Source: Nocardia farcinica (GTDB lineage: Bacteria; Actinomycetota; Actinomycetes; Mycobacteriales; Mycobacteriaceae). From it: DNA of 64,000 nucleotides. Of this stretch, positions 18,413-26,812 are shown one piece after another. The stretch is taken from positions 2,666,001 through 2,730,000 of the forward strand of contig NZ_LN868938.1 in the NCBI RefSeq assembly GCF_001182745.1. Reading direction: 5' to 3'. The notes beneath the pieces were generated by a model. It was given only the letters and a program-made list of their open reading frames with translations. It was not told the origin of the DNA and did no database searches. A program made the translations under genes and the position numbers. The stretch's first letter is position 1. Each line of letters opens with the position of its first letter.

Positions 18413-19564
18413 TCACAGCGCGGCGTAGACGGCGGCGAGCAGGTCCTCGGCACGCCGGTCACCGGCGAGGGCTTCGCGGCGCATGTTGGGCACGAAGGCG
18501 AAGGCCAGGTCGTGGTCGGGATCGGCCAGACCGAGTGACCCACCGGCGCCCGGATGACCGAATGCGCCGGCGCGCGCGGCTTCCGGGACCGGCAGGGTCT
18601 GGGAGGGCAGCATCACGCCGAGTCCGAAGGCGCTGTCGAGAAGCAGGACCTCGTCGGCGCCGCGCACCCGCTCCCGGACCGCGTCGCGCAGCAGGGACTC
18701 CGGGATCAGGGCGCCGCCGAGCAGGTCGCGATAGAAGCCGGCGAGACCGCGGGCGGTGGCCACCAGGCCACTGGCGGGCCAGCCACCGGCGAGCACGGCC
18801 GGATCGTTGTGGGAGCCGCGCGGATTCGTCGAGGAGCGCATCAACAGGGAGTCCGGATCGCGGTAGGCGGCGGCGAGGCGGCCGACCACGGCGTCGGCGC
18901 TGGCGGAGTCGCCCGGCTCCCAGGTCATCTCGTGTGCGGCGGGGAACTCGAGCCGGGCCGCCTTCGCGATCACCTCGGCGGGCGGACCGAACCACAGCTC
19001 GCCGTCGACCAGTTCACGGACGAATTCCCCTACGCTGCGGCCGGTCCCGCGACGGACCAGTTCGCCGACCAGCCACCCGTAGGTGAGCGCGTGATAGCCG
19101 TGCCGGGTGCCCGGCTCCCACAGCGGGGCCTGGCCCGCGAGTTCGGCCGCCATCGCGGCCGGATCGGCCGCCTCGGCCTTGGTGATCGGACGTTCGAGCA
19201 CGGGCAGCCCCGCGCTGTGGGTGAACAGGTGCTCGGTGGTGACCGCGTCCTTGCCGTGCGCGCCGAACTCCGGCCACCAGTCGACGACCGGCGTCTCCGG
19301 CTCGATGCCCGTGCGCCGCATCACCGCCAGGGCGGCGACAGCCGTGACCGCCTTGCCGCTGGAGAACGCCACGCACGGGGTGTCGGCTTCCCACGCCCGC
19401 CCGCTTCGCCGGTCCGCCGTGCCGCCCCACAGATCCACCACCGGGCGGCCCCGCACGAACACCGCCACCGCCGCGCCGAGATCCGCGCCCGCGGCCAGCG
19501 ACGCTTCGAAGACCTCCCGCACGGCGGCGAAGGCCGGATCGCACGTGCCCGCAACGTTGCCCAT
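18413..19564 (-). CDS. Serine hydrolase of the beta-lactamase (class C)/esterase family
   Basis: The 383-residue product has the penicillin-binding fold of class C-like esterases. The SxxK motif is SSGK (in CVAFSSGKAVTAV), the Tyr motif lies in GYHALTYGWLVGE, and a C-terminal HPGAGG replaces KTG. Such enzymes hydrolyse esters or amides of small molecules or lipids and are seldom true beta-lactamases. No signal peptide is visible, so it is probably cytoplasmic. An in-frame GTG at 19567 would add one residue. Neither start has a strong Shine-Dalgarno sequence. Confidence 0.85.
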   Translation of the reverse strand: MGNVAGTCDPAFAAVREVFEASLAAGADLGAAVAVFVRGRPVVDLWGGTADRRSGRAWEADTPCVAFSSGKAVTAVAALAVMRRTGIEPETPVVDWWPEFGAHGKDAVTTEHLFTHSAGLPVLERPITKAEAADPAAMAAELAGQAPLWEPGTRHGYHALTYGWLVGELVRRGTGRSVGEFVRELVDGELWFGPPAEVIAKAARLEFPAAHEMTWEPGDSASADAVVGRLAAAYRDPDSLLMRSSTNPRGSHNDPAVLAGGWPASGLVATARGLAGFYRDLLGGALIPESLLRDAVRERVRGADEVLLLDSAFGLGVMLPSQTLPVPEAARAGAFGHPGAGGSLGLADPDHDLAFAFVPNMRREALAGDRRAEDLLAAVYAAL

Positions 19565-19625
19565 CACCGAATTAGAACACGTATCAGTTCAGTGGGCGGG
19601 CGGAAACGTGGACCCCGGTGCTCCG

Positions 19626-20251
19626 TCACACGGCGATTCGCCGTTGGAGGCGTTTCATCCATCGCGGCGCCCACCAGCAGTCGTCGCCGAGCAGTTTCAT
19701 GGTGGCGGGCACGAGGAGCATGCGCAGCACGGTGGCGTCGATGATCAACGCGGCGCGACGGCCATGATCACCACCAGCATGTTCGACTGGATGGGCTGCG
19801 GGGTGAAGTTCAGCAGACCCGCGCCGTTGCCGTCGATGAAGATCCAGGTGAGGATGCCCAGCGTCGAGCCGAGGCCGAGCGCACTCATCGCGGCGGCCTC
19901 GAGGGGCAGCACCAGCGAGCCGAAGGTCAGGAACATCAGCACCGTGGTCACCAGCACCACCAGCGCGATCATCCACGGCATCCGAACCAGCAGGGCGTCG
20001 ATGCTGTCCTTCTGCAACGCGGGCACGCCGCCGACGAGCATCCGCACGCCCGGGGGCCGGTCGGTTGCGGCCGAACGCGGCATCGGCGAGGCGACCGGCC
20101 TCGGACGATTCCGAGGTGGGTCGAACATGCCGCCCGAACTCAGGTGGTCCGCCAACCCGTGACCGTAGCCCGCGAGCGCCAGCGCCGCCGCGGCGATCAC
20201 GCCGATCACCAGGTACCGGGCACGGCCGACGAACCCTCCCCACCACTGCAT
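19626..20251 (-). pseudogene. Broken MMPL-family (RND) lipid transporter
   Basis: Fragments of an MMPL transporter are read in two frames. An N-terminus (MQWWGGFVGRARYLVIG) leads to SESSEAGRLADAAFG in a second frame. The first frame then resumes with VGGVPALQKDSIDALL and the membrane segment VLMFLTFGSLVLPLEAAAM. It stops at APR*, while ALIIDATVLRMLLVPATMKL and WWAPRWMKRL continue in the other frame. A normal MMPL protein has 700-1000 residues, so most of both membrane halves is deleted and there are at least two frame changes. It cannot make a working pump. Confidence 0.88.
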
Positions 20252-20365
20252 ACGGCCGACGTCCTTTCCCCGGGTGGTCCCGCGACGTCCCACCCCGCGC
20301 GCCGATGAGTTTCCGCCGCGCCGCCGGTCTGTATCGACAGACCGATCAGCATTGGAGGAACAGCC

Positions 20366-20938
20366 ATGACCGCCGTCTACACCTTCGACGTCTTCACCAG
20401 CCTCGACGGCTTCGGCTCGTACGGTCCGGACGGGGACTGGGGCGGGTATTGGGGCAAACACGGCCCCGAGTTCCTCGACCACCGCGTGGCGCAGATGATC
20501 GAGGACCAGCGAATGGTACTCGGCGCCAACACCTTCCGTGAGTTCGTGGAGATGATCGGCGCGGTGCCCGACCTCGACCCCATCAACGCGCGCATGCGCG
20601 GCATGCCCACCACGGTCGTGTCCACGACGCTGACCGACACCGCCCCCTGGCCCGACGCCACCCTCGCCGCAGGCGACGCCGTCGACATCGTCGCCCGGCT
20701 CAAAGCGGAATCGGACGTGCCGCTGCGCTCACACGGCAGCCTGTCGATGAACCGCGCGCTCATGGCCGCCGGGCTCGTCGACCGCGTCCAGGTGACGATC
20801 TTCCCCGTCATCACCGGCCGCACCGGCGAGGCACCCATCTTCCGCGGAGCCGAAGACTTCGACCTCGAACTGCTCGACAGCCGAACCTTCGACAACCGCA
20901 TCCAGGAACTGATCTTCCGGCCCACCCGGCACAGGTGA
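20366..20938 (+). CDS. Dihydrofolate reductase-like (RibD C-terminal domain) protein
   Basis: The 190-residue protein belongs to the DHFR/RibD reductase superfamily. It begins with the TSLDGF motif, has ANTFREF, and has the nucleotide-binding stretch LRSHGSLSMNRALM followed by GLVDRVQVTIFPVITG. Stand-alone actinobacterial members are common and mostly uncharacterised. They are not the housekeeping folA. A strong GGAGG lies nine bases before the ATG. It is single, lying beyond the MMPL relic that is transcribed away from it. Confidence 0.85.
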   Translation: MTAVYTFDVFTSLDGFGSYGPDGDWGGYWGKHGPEFLDHRVAQMIEDQRMVLGANTFREFVEMIGAVPDLDPINARMRGMPTTVVSTTLTDTAPWPDATLAAGDAVDIVARLKAESDVPLRSHGSLSMNRALMAAGLVDRVQVTIFPVITGRTGEAPIFRGAEDFDLELLDSRTFDNRIQELIFRPTRHR

Positions 20939-20953
20939 GGATCGACCTCCCGA

Positions 20954-20984
20954 CTGTCCCGCCTGCTGTCGTTGACCGGGACAG
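20954..20984. terminator. Hairpin downstream of the DHFR-like gene
   Basis: CTGTCCCG (20954-20961) can pair with CGGGACAG (20977-20984) over a 15-base loop, 15 bases after the DHFR-like stop codon and before the convergent metallo-hydrolase gene. No T-run follows, so termination is only possible, not shown. Confidence 0.35.
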
Positions 20985-21077
20985 CACCGGCGCGGGAGAC
21001 CGCCGGATCGGTCCCGCGCGTACCTCGAGGCTGCACCGCTGCGGCGATCATCTGGAATTGGGCCGGCGACTGTTCCC

Positions 21078-21755
21078 TCACCAGCCGCGTTCGCGCCATT
21101 CGTTCAGGTGGGGGCGTTCGACGCCGAGGGTGGTGTCGTCGCCGTGGCCCGGGTAGACGACGGTGTCGTCGTCGTAGCGGTCGAAGATCTTGGTGGTGAC
21201 GTCGCCGAGGAGGGTGTCGAAGTCGGCGGGGGACCAGGTTTTGCCGACGCCGCCGGGGAACAGCGAATCGCCGGTGAACAGGTGGGTGCGGACGGCGGGT
21301 TCGGGGAGGGCGAGGGCGAGGGAGCCGGGGGTGTGGCCGCGCAGGTGGATGACGTCGAGGGCGAGTTCGCCGATCTCGACGGTTTCGCCGTCGTCGAGGA
21401 GGCGGTAGGGCTTGACGGGCAGGGGCTCGGCGTCGAGGGCGTGGGCGGCGGTGGGGACGTCGAGGGCGGCGGCGACCTGCTGCAGGGCCGCCCAGTGGTC
21501 GGGGTGCTGGTGGGTGGTGACGATCAGGCGGACCTTGCCGGGCATCTCCTGCTCGACCAGTTCGAGGATGCGGTCGGCTTCGTTGGCGGCATCGATGAGC
21601 ACGGCGGCGCCGGTGGCCGCGCACTGCACCAGGTAGACGTTGTTGTCCATGCCGCCGACCGCCATCTTGACGATGCGGGCGCCGTCGAGGTCGCGCTGCT
21701 GCGGGTTCGATCCGGGGGACACGTGGCCGGTGTACGGGCGGTCGATCGTGATCAC
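21078..21755 (-). CDS. Metallo-beta-lactamase-fold hydrolase (glyoxalase II-like)
   Basis: This 225-residue MBL-fold protein has the zinc motif THQHPDHW (HxHxDH), then HLRGHTPGSLAL, FTGDSLFPG and VYPGHGDDTTLG. The two-metal ligand set is therefore complete. The architecture resembles hydroxyacylglutathione- or persulfide-type hydrolases, acting here presumably on a mycothiol or other thioester. I chose the GTG at 21755 (MITIDRP); the longer frame overlaps the upstream regulatory gap shared with the divergent TPM-domain gene. Confidence 0.88.
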   Translation of the reverse strand: MITIDRPYTGHVSPGSNPQQRDLDGARIVKMAVGGMDNNVYLVQCAATGAAVLIDAANEADRILELVEQEMPGKVRLIVTTHQHPDHWAALQQVAAALDVPTAAHALDAEPLPVKPYRLLDDGETVEIGELALDVIHLRGHTPGSLALALPEPAVRTHLFTGDSLFPGGVGKTWSPADFDTLLGDVTTKIFDRYDDDTVVYPGHGDDTTLGVERPHLNEWRERGW

Positions 21756-21807
21756 CCCACCGATGCTATTCCACGGCAACCCCGGCGGCGGGGGATACAT
21801 TCATGGC

Positions 21808-23814
21808 ATGCCGCTGCCGACGAGAAACCGTGTCCGCCGGTCCGCCCGGGTGATCGTCGGCCTGCTGCTGGTGATCCTCGCGCTGACCGGTGCCCCGGGC
21901 GCGCTGGCCGAGCCGCCCACCCGGATGGGCACCTACGTGGTGGACGAGGCCCGGGTGCTGGACGGCGACGGCGCGGCGCGGGTCCGCTCGGCGGTCGACC
22001 GTCTCTACGCCGACCACCGGATCCGGCTGTGGGTGTACTACGTCCACGATTTCGGCGGTGCGAGCCCGGAGCAGTGGGCGACCCGCACGGCCGCGGTGTC
22101 CGGGTTCGGCGAGCGCGACCTGTTGCTCGCGGTGGCGACCGATGCCCGCGAGTACTGGTTGGCGGGCAGCGTGCCGGGCGGCGTCTCCGACGGTGAGCTC
22201 GACACCGTGCTGACCGATCGGGTCGAGCCCGCGTTGCGGGACAGCCGGTGGGCCGAGGCGGCGGTGGCGGCGGCCGACGGTCTCGGGGCGGCGTTGAGCG
22301 GTGGCGGGATCAGCGGCCGCGCGGTGCTGGTCGCGCTGCTGGTGGTGGCGGCGTTGGTGGGCGGGCTGGTGCTCTGGTCCCGGAAACGCCGTCGCGACCG
22401 CGCCGCCACCGAACTGGCCGCCGCCCGCCAGGTCGATCCCACCGATTCCGCGGCGCTGGCCGCGTTGCCGTTGGCGGCGCTGCACGCCCGCTCGCGGGAG
22501 GTGCTCGTCGAGATCGACGATGCGATCCGGGCCAGTGCCGAGGAGCTCGCCCTGGCCGTCGGCGAGTTCGGCGAGACCGCGGCGATGCCGTTCACCACCG
22601 CGGTCGGCGAGGCGAAGGCGGCCGCGGCCCGGGCGTTCCGCATCCGGCAGCAGCTCGACGACGCGGTGCCCGAGACACCCGACGAACAGCGCAGCCTCCT
22701 GATCGAGCTCATCACCCTGGTCGGGCGGGCCGACCGCGAACTGGACGCCCGGGTGGCCGAATTCGACGCCATGCGCGACCTGCTCATCGACGCGCCGGGC
22801 CGGTTGGACGGCTTGACCCGGGATCTGGTGGAGCTCACCGGCCGCGTGCCGGCCTCGGAGGCCGAACTCACCCGGCTCGCCGCGACGCATCCGGCCGGCG
22901 TGCTCGCGCCGATCGCCGACAACGTGCGGATGGCGCGCGAACGCATCGCCTTCGCCGAGGAGAACATCGACGCCGGGCGCGCCGCGCTGGCCCGGCCCGT
23001 GGGCGAGCAAGGTCCGGCGGTGGGCGCGATCCGCGCGGCCGAGAGCGCGATCGGCCAGGCCCGCGCCCTGCTCGACGCCGTCGACAACGCGGCCGCGAAC
23101 ATCCAGCAGGCCCGCGACGGGTTGCCCGCCGCGCTCGACGAACTGCGCAAGGACATCGCCGCCGCCACCGAGCTGGAGGGCTACGGCGGCGCGGAGCTGG
23201 CCGCCGCCACGGCCGCGGCCCGCCAGACCCTCGACGCCGCCACCGCCCAGGCCGACACCGATCCGCTCAGCGCGTTCCACGACGCCGTGGCCGCCGACGC
23301 CGACCTCGATCGGGCGCTGGCCGCCGCCACGGACCGCAAGCTCGCGGTGGCGGATCTGCGCCGTCGGTTCGATCACGCGATGACCGACGCGCAGGCCAGG
23401 ATCGGCGCCGCCGCCGATTTCATCAGCACCCGCCGCGGCGGTGTGGACGCCACCGCCCGCACGCGGCTCTCCGAAGCCCAGCGCCACCTCGACGCCGCCC
23501 GGGCACTGGCCGCCGCCGACCCGGCCCAGGCACTCACCCACGCCCAGTCCGCTGCCGGGCTGGCCGGTCGTGCCTTACAGGAGGCACAGGCCAGCGTGCG
23601 GGCCTTCGAGGCGAGCAGGCCGCCCTCGGGCGGGGCGCAGGCCGGGGCGATCCTCGGCGGCATCCTCGTGGAAGGGTTGCTCCGTGGCGCGATGACGGGC
23701 GGGCGACGCGGTGGAGGTTTCGGCGGCGGTGGTTTCGGGGGCGGGGGTTTCGGCCCGCGCTCCTTCGGCGGTTCGAGCGGATCGCGGCGGGTCAGCCGCG
23801 GTGGACGGTTCTGA
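21808..23814 (+). CDS. Secreted/membrane TPM-domain protein with long coiled-coil region
   Basis: The 668-residue protein has a signal peptide (residues 1-30, with ILALTGAPGALAEPP at the cleavage region). A TPM domain follows (residues about 35-150, YVVDEARVLDGDG and RDLLLAVATDAREYW), then a transmembrane segment near residue 180 (VLVALLVVAALVGGLVLWS). A long Ala/Glu/Arg-rich helical region reaches about residue 600. The C-terminus is a flexible Gly/Phe/Arg-rich tail (GGGFGGGGFGGGGFG). TPM proteins in other bacteria act in envelope repair or photosystem maintenance. A protein of similar layout lies next to dgt in mycobacteria (Rv2345). The exact function is unknown. Confidence 0.85.
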   Translation: MPLPTRNRVRRSARVIVGLLLVILALTGAPGALAEPPTRMGTYVVDEARVLDGDGAARVRSAVDRLYADHRIRLWVYYVHDFGGASPEQWATRTAAVSGFGERDLLLAVATDAREYWLAGSVPGGVSDGELDTVLTDRVEPALRDSRWAEAAVAAADGLGAALSGGGISGRAVLVALLVVAALVGGLVLWSRKRRRDRAATELAAARQVDPTDSAALAALPLAALHARSREVLVEIDDAIRASAEELALAVGEFGETAAMPFTTAVGEAKAAAARAFRIRQQLDDAVPETPDEQRSLLIELITLVGRADRELDARVAEFDAMRDLLIDAPGRLDGLTRDLVELTGRVPASEAELTRLAATHPAGVLAPIADNVRMARERIAFAEENIDAGRAALARPVGEQGPAVGAIRAAESAIGQARALLDAVDNAAANIQQARDGLPAALDELRKDIAAATELEGYGGAELAAATAAARQTLDAATAQADTDPLSAFHDAVAADADLDRALAAATDRKLAVADLRRRFDHAMTDAQARIGAAADFISTRRGGVDATARTRLSEAQRHLDAARALAAADPAQALTHAQSAAGLAGRALQEAQASVRAFEASRPPSGGAQAGAILGGILVEGLLRGAMTGGRRGGGFGGGGFGGGGFGPRSFGGSSGSRRVSRGGRF

Positions 23815-24148
23815 CCGACCGGCGCTTCGCCCAGCCCGCCACGCCGATGCCGAGCGGCACCAGGACGGTGAGGAACCCCGACATCGGCTCGAACGCCAAG
23901 CCGAAGGCGGTCATGGCGGCGACGGCGGCCAGCACGGGCCCGGGGACGTAGCCGCGGGCCCGCTCCACCTCCATCACGGCCACGCCGAGGGCCATGCCGA
24001 CGACGCCGAATCCGGTGAACCAGAAGGACAATTCGGTCGGCTGATCCTTGGTGAGCCAGTCCACCACGCCGAGCCCGGTGTGGCCGGCGCCGATGACGGT
24101 GAGCAGGGATCCGACGAGCGGTGGCGGAGTTTTTGAATTCATATTCAT
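23792..24148 (-). CDS. Small four-helix membrane protein (DUF6463-like)
   Basis: The 118-residue product is almost entirely hydrophobic, with about four transmembrane segments (for example LVGSLLTVIGAGHTGLGVVD and FTGFGVVGMALGVAVMEV). It resembles small actinobacterial membrane proteins of unknown function that are controlled by a divergent TetR gene. The start ATG at 24148 or the in-frame ATG at 24142 lies 23-30 bases from the divergent TetR start. Its 3' end overlaps the convergent TPM gene by 23 bases. No function is known. Confidence 0.75.
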   Translation of the reverse strand: MNMNSKTPPPLVGSLLTVIGAGHTGLGVVDWLTKDQPTELSFWFTGFGVVGMALGVAVMEVERARGYVPGPVLAAVAAMTAFGLAFEPMSGFLTVLVPLGIGVAGWAKRRSVRTVHRG

Positions 24149-24171
24149 AAACTATGCCCTAGGCTGTCCCC

Positions 24172-24771
24172 GTGGCAAGACCCCGGCGATTCACCGACGA
24201 TCAGGTTCTCGACGCGGCGCGCGATCTGCTCGCCGATCCCGCCACGCTGCACCCGACCATCGCCGCGATCAGCGCCGCCTCCGGTGTGCACACCGGGTCG
24301 ATCTACCTGCGGTTCCCCTCCCGCGACGAACTGCTGGCGCGGCTGTGGCTGCGCTCGATCCGTCGCTTCCACGTGGGGTTCGTCGAGGCGCTCGGCGGCC
24401 CCGACCCGTTGCTGTCGGCCGCGATCCACCTGCCGCGCTACTGCCGCGCCCACCCCACCGAGGCGCGGGCGATGAAGATGTTCCACCACGAGGAACTGCT
24501 CGAGGTGGGCCCGCCGGAACTGCGGGCCGAGATCGCCGGTGTGAACGACGACATGAACGCCGCGCTGCGGGCGGCCGTGGTGGCCGAGTTCGGCGCCGCC
24601 GACGAGCACCGGATGGCGATCGCCGAAGCCGCGGTCAAGGCCATCCCCTACGGCCTGGTCCGCGACTACATCGCGCGGGCCGCACCCATCCCGGACTGGG
24701 TCGACGACGTGGTGGCCACCGCGACCGGCGCCGTGGTCCGCGAGTTCGGCAGGCGTCCCGCGCCGCGCTGA
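24172..24771 (+). CDS. TetR-family transcriptional regulator
   Basis: The 199-residue protein has an N-terminal helix-turn-helix (IAAISAASGVHTGSIYLRFPSRDEL) and a helical ligand-binding domain. It starts with GTG at 24172. Because it is divergent from the small membrane protein with only 23 bases between starts, it most likely represses that gene and itself. The ligand is unknown. Confidence 0.9.
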   Translation: MARPRRFTDDQVLDAARDLLADPATLHPTIAAISAASGVHTGSIYLRFPSRDELLARLWLRSIRRFHVGFVEALGGPDPLLSAAIHLPRYCRAHPTEARAMKMFHHEELLEVGPPELRAEIAGVNDDMNAALRAAVVAEFGAADEHRMAIAEAAVKAIPYGLVRDYIARAAPIPDWVDDVVATATGAVVREFGRRPAPR

Positions 24772-24780
24772 CCGCGGGAC

Positions 24781-26052
24781 TCAGGCGTCGATGGGTTCGG
24801 CCGCCAGGGCGGACAATTCGCGAGACACCGCATCCGGCAGCCGGTCGGCCAGCGCACCACCGCCGAGCACCCCCACGCACAACCGCGCCGCGAAGGTGTA
24901 GACGAGGAAGGTGACCGCGGCCGCGGCGCCCGCCGAGGGCCGCGGATGGGCACTGAGATAAACGATTTCGTAGTCGGTCACCGACAGGCCGGGTGGCATC
25001 GCGAAGGCGGGCACCACGCCGGTGTTGGTGATCGCGACGTGTCCGGCCAACGAATGCACGCGCCGGGGGCCGAAGAACTCCGGGAAGTGCAGCACCGACT
25101 GCTGAACGACGCCCTCGGCCAGATCGTGGCCGAGGCGCGCGGCGATGCGCCTGGCCAGCGGCACGAAGCCGGTCGCCGGGCCGATCTCGGCGGCGAACCC
25201 GGCCAGCCCGCCCATGTTGGTGCCCGCCGCCGCGGCCACCGGGGGGTCGAAGCGGGTGCGCAGATCCACCGGGTACACACAGGTCAGCGGCACGGATTCC
25301 GCTGCGGGACCGCCCTTCTCGGCGGCGACGGCGCGCAGCAGCGCGGCGGTGACCAGGCCGTTGACGGTGACGCCGTGCCGATGCCCGAGCGCGATGATGT
25401 GTCCGGTCGCGGCCGCGTCCAGCACCACGCGCGCGGGCCGGGCCAGCGTCGGCGGTGCGGGCGGCGGCGGTTCCAACGGCAGGGCGTGCGCGACGGTCGA
25501 CAGCGGCGTAGCGACCTCCTCGAGTCCCGACAGCGCGCTGCGCCGGGCGCCCCGGCGGGCGGCGTACCACTCCAGCGACTGCGGGATCTCGTGCGGCACC
25601 ACGCTCGTCGCACCCTGCTGGACGCCCTCGGTGTAGTGCTGCCAGAGCCGCGCGAACAGCGCCACGCAGTGCCTGGCATCGGCGATCGCGTGGTGGGCGA
25701 ACAGCGTGACGCGGGCGCGGTCGGCATCGGGCACGATGTCGAGGTAGGCGAGCTGGCGTCCGGGATCCACGGGTTCGGCGGGGATCCGGACGGCATCGAC
25801 GTCCCCCGGCGCGACCCACGCGCCGATCGCCTCGCCGGGGCGCAGCAACCATCCGCCACCCGCGGCGTCCTCGACGATCCGGCAGACCAGCACCGGGTAC
25901 TCGCGCTGCAGGGCGGTGAAAGCCGCTCGGAGCGCGGCGATCTCGAGCGCGCCGCGGACCACGATCGAACGCCCGGTGTACGTGCCGTGCCGCACGAACC
26001 GCGCCTCCGACGGCGCGAGCTCGCGCACCACCACGTCCTCATCCCACCACAC
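24781..26052 (-). CDS. PapA-like acyltransferase (condensation-domain fold)
   Basis: The product has about 423 residues, close to mycobacterial PapA5 (422). The catalytic HHxxxDA motif is present as AHHAIADARH near residue 125. A C-terminal DFGWG-type motif is not obvious. PapA enzymes esterify polyketide or lipid alcohols with acyl groups taken from carrier proteins or CoA. The GTG at 26052 (MWWDEDVV) is chosen because the longer frame runs into the divergent TenA gene. No PKS is nearby, so the substrate is open. Confidence 0.8.
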   Translation of the reverse strand: MWWDEDVVVRELAPSEARFVRHGTYTGRSIVVRGALEIAALRAAFTALQREYPVLVCRIVEDAAGGGWLLRPGEAIGAWVAPGDVDAVRIPAEPVDPGRQLAYLDIVPDADRARVTLFAHHAIADARHCVALFARLWQHYTEGVQQGATSVVPHEIPQSLEWYAARRGARRSALSGLEEVATPLSTVAHALPLEPPPPAPPTLARPARVVLDAAATGHIIALGHRHGVTVNGLVTAALLRAVAAEKGGPAAESVPLTCVYPVDLRTRFDPPVAAAAGTNMGGLAGFAAEIGPATGFVPLARRIAARLGHDLAEGVVQQSVLHFPEFFGPRRVHSLAGHVAITNTGVVPAFAMPPGLSVTDYEIVYLSAHPRPSAGAAAAVTFLVYTFAARLCVGVLGGGALADRLPDAVSRELSALAAEPIDA

Positions 26053-26158
26053 ACCGCAAGAGTGACGGGCGGGTCGCCGGTGCGCAAGTGGGACGAGCAC
26101 CGGTGGCAGTGGGACGGCCCCGGACGGGCAGCGGCCGGGGATGCGCCAGACTGCGGGC

Positions 26159-26764
26159 ATGAGTCTTTCCGCGCACCTGGAGGAAATCGGCCGCCCGCTC
26201 GTCGAGGAGCAGCGCCGCCATCCCACCGTCGCCGGCATCGCCGCGGGCGACCTGCCCGAGCCGGTGTTCCGCTCCTGGCTCGAACAGGACTACCTGTACC
26301 TGCTCGACTACGTGCGGGTCTTCAGCCGGCTGGCCTGGCAGGCGCCCGACGCCCACCTCGGCGACCTGGTCGATCTGGCGCACAGCACCTTTCACGACGA
26401 GCTCGCCCTGCACCGCTCGCTGGCGGCGGAGTTCGGCGCCGACCTCGACAACGCGGTGAAGGGCGCGCCCTGCGCCGCCTACACCGCCTTCCTGCTCGAC
26501 GCCGCCGCCGACTACGCCGACGGCCTGGCCGCGCTCTACCCCTGCATGTGGGGCTATTCGACGTTGGGCGCGCTGCTGGCCGCCGACCCGCCCGCCGAGC
26601 CGCGCTACCGGCGCTGGGTCGAGACCTACGCCGATCCCGGATTCGCCGCCCTCACCCGCCGCTGCGCGCAGATGCTCGACGAATCCGGCGCCGACCCGGC
26701 CCGCGCGGAAACGCTGTTCCGCGAAGCCATGCGGCACGAACTCGCCTTCTGGGACGTGCCCTGA
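26159..26764 (+). CDS. TenA/thiaminase II-family protein
   Basis: This 201-residue all-helical protein belongs to the TenA family, which salvages thiamine pyrimidines. The catalytic Cys lies in ALYPCMWGYSTLG, and the acidic residue near the C-terminus is in MRHELAFWD. LEQDYLYLLDYVRVFSR is the family's N-terminal motif. An ATG 18 bases upstream (26141) is also possible; 26159 gives the more usual N-terminus. No thiamine operon is adjacent, so it may act alone or on another pyrimidine. Confidence 0.88.
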   Translation: MSLSAHLEEIGRPLVEEQRRHPTVAGIAAGDLPEPVFRSWLEQDYLYLLDYVRVFSRLAWQAPDAHLGDLVDLAHSTFHDELALHRSLAAEFGADLDNAVKGAPCAAYTAFLLDAAADYADGLAALYPCMWGYSTLGALLAADPPAEPRYRRWVETYADPGFAALTRRCAQMLDESGADPARAETLFREAMRHELAFWDVP

Positions 26765-26771
26765 GCACGCC

Positions 26772-26803
26772 GACGGCCCGCCACCGCGCGGTGGCGGGCC
26801 GTC
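26772..26803. terminator. Bidirectional terminator hairpin between tenA-like gene and glyS
   Basis: Perfect 14-base arms (GACGGCCCGCCACC at 26772-26785 and GGTGGCGGGCCGTC at 26790-26803) close over a GCGC loop between two convergent genes. There is no long T-tract, as is common in very GC-rich actinomycetes. Confidence 0.75.
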
Positions 26804-26812
26804 GCGGTGCGG

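Noticed and set aside
18413..19564. Antibiotic-resistance beta-lactamase
   Set aside because: No signal peptide and HPGAGG in place of KTG; the family is mostly esterases or amidases, so resistance is not claimed.
20366..20938. Housekeeping dihydrofolate reductase (folA)
   Set aside because: The sequence fits the RibD-C-like subgroup and no thyA or folate gene is adjacent.
21766..23541. Minus-strand open frame opposite the TPM-domain gene
   Set aside because: Shadow frame; the plus-strand protein has a signal peptide, a TPM domain and a membrane segment.
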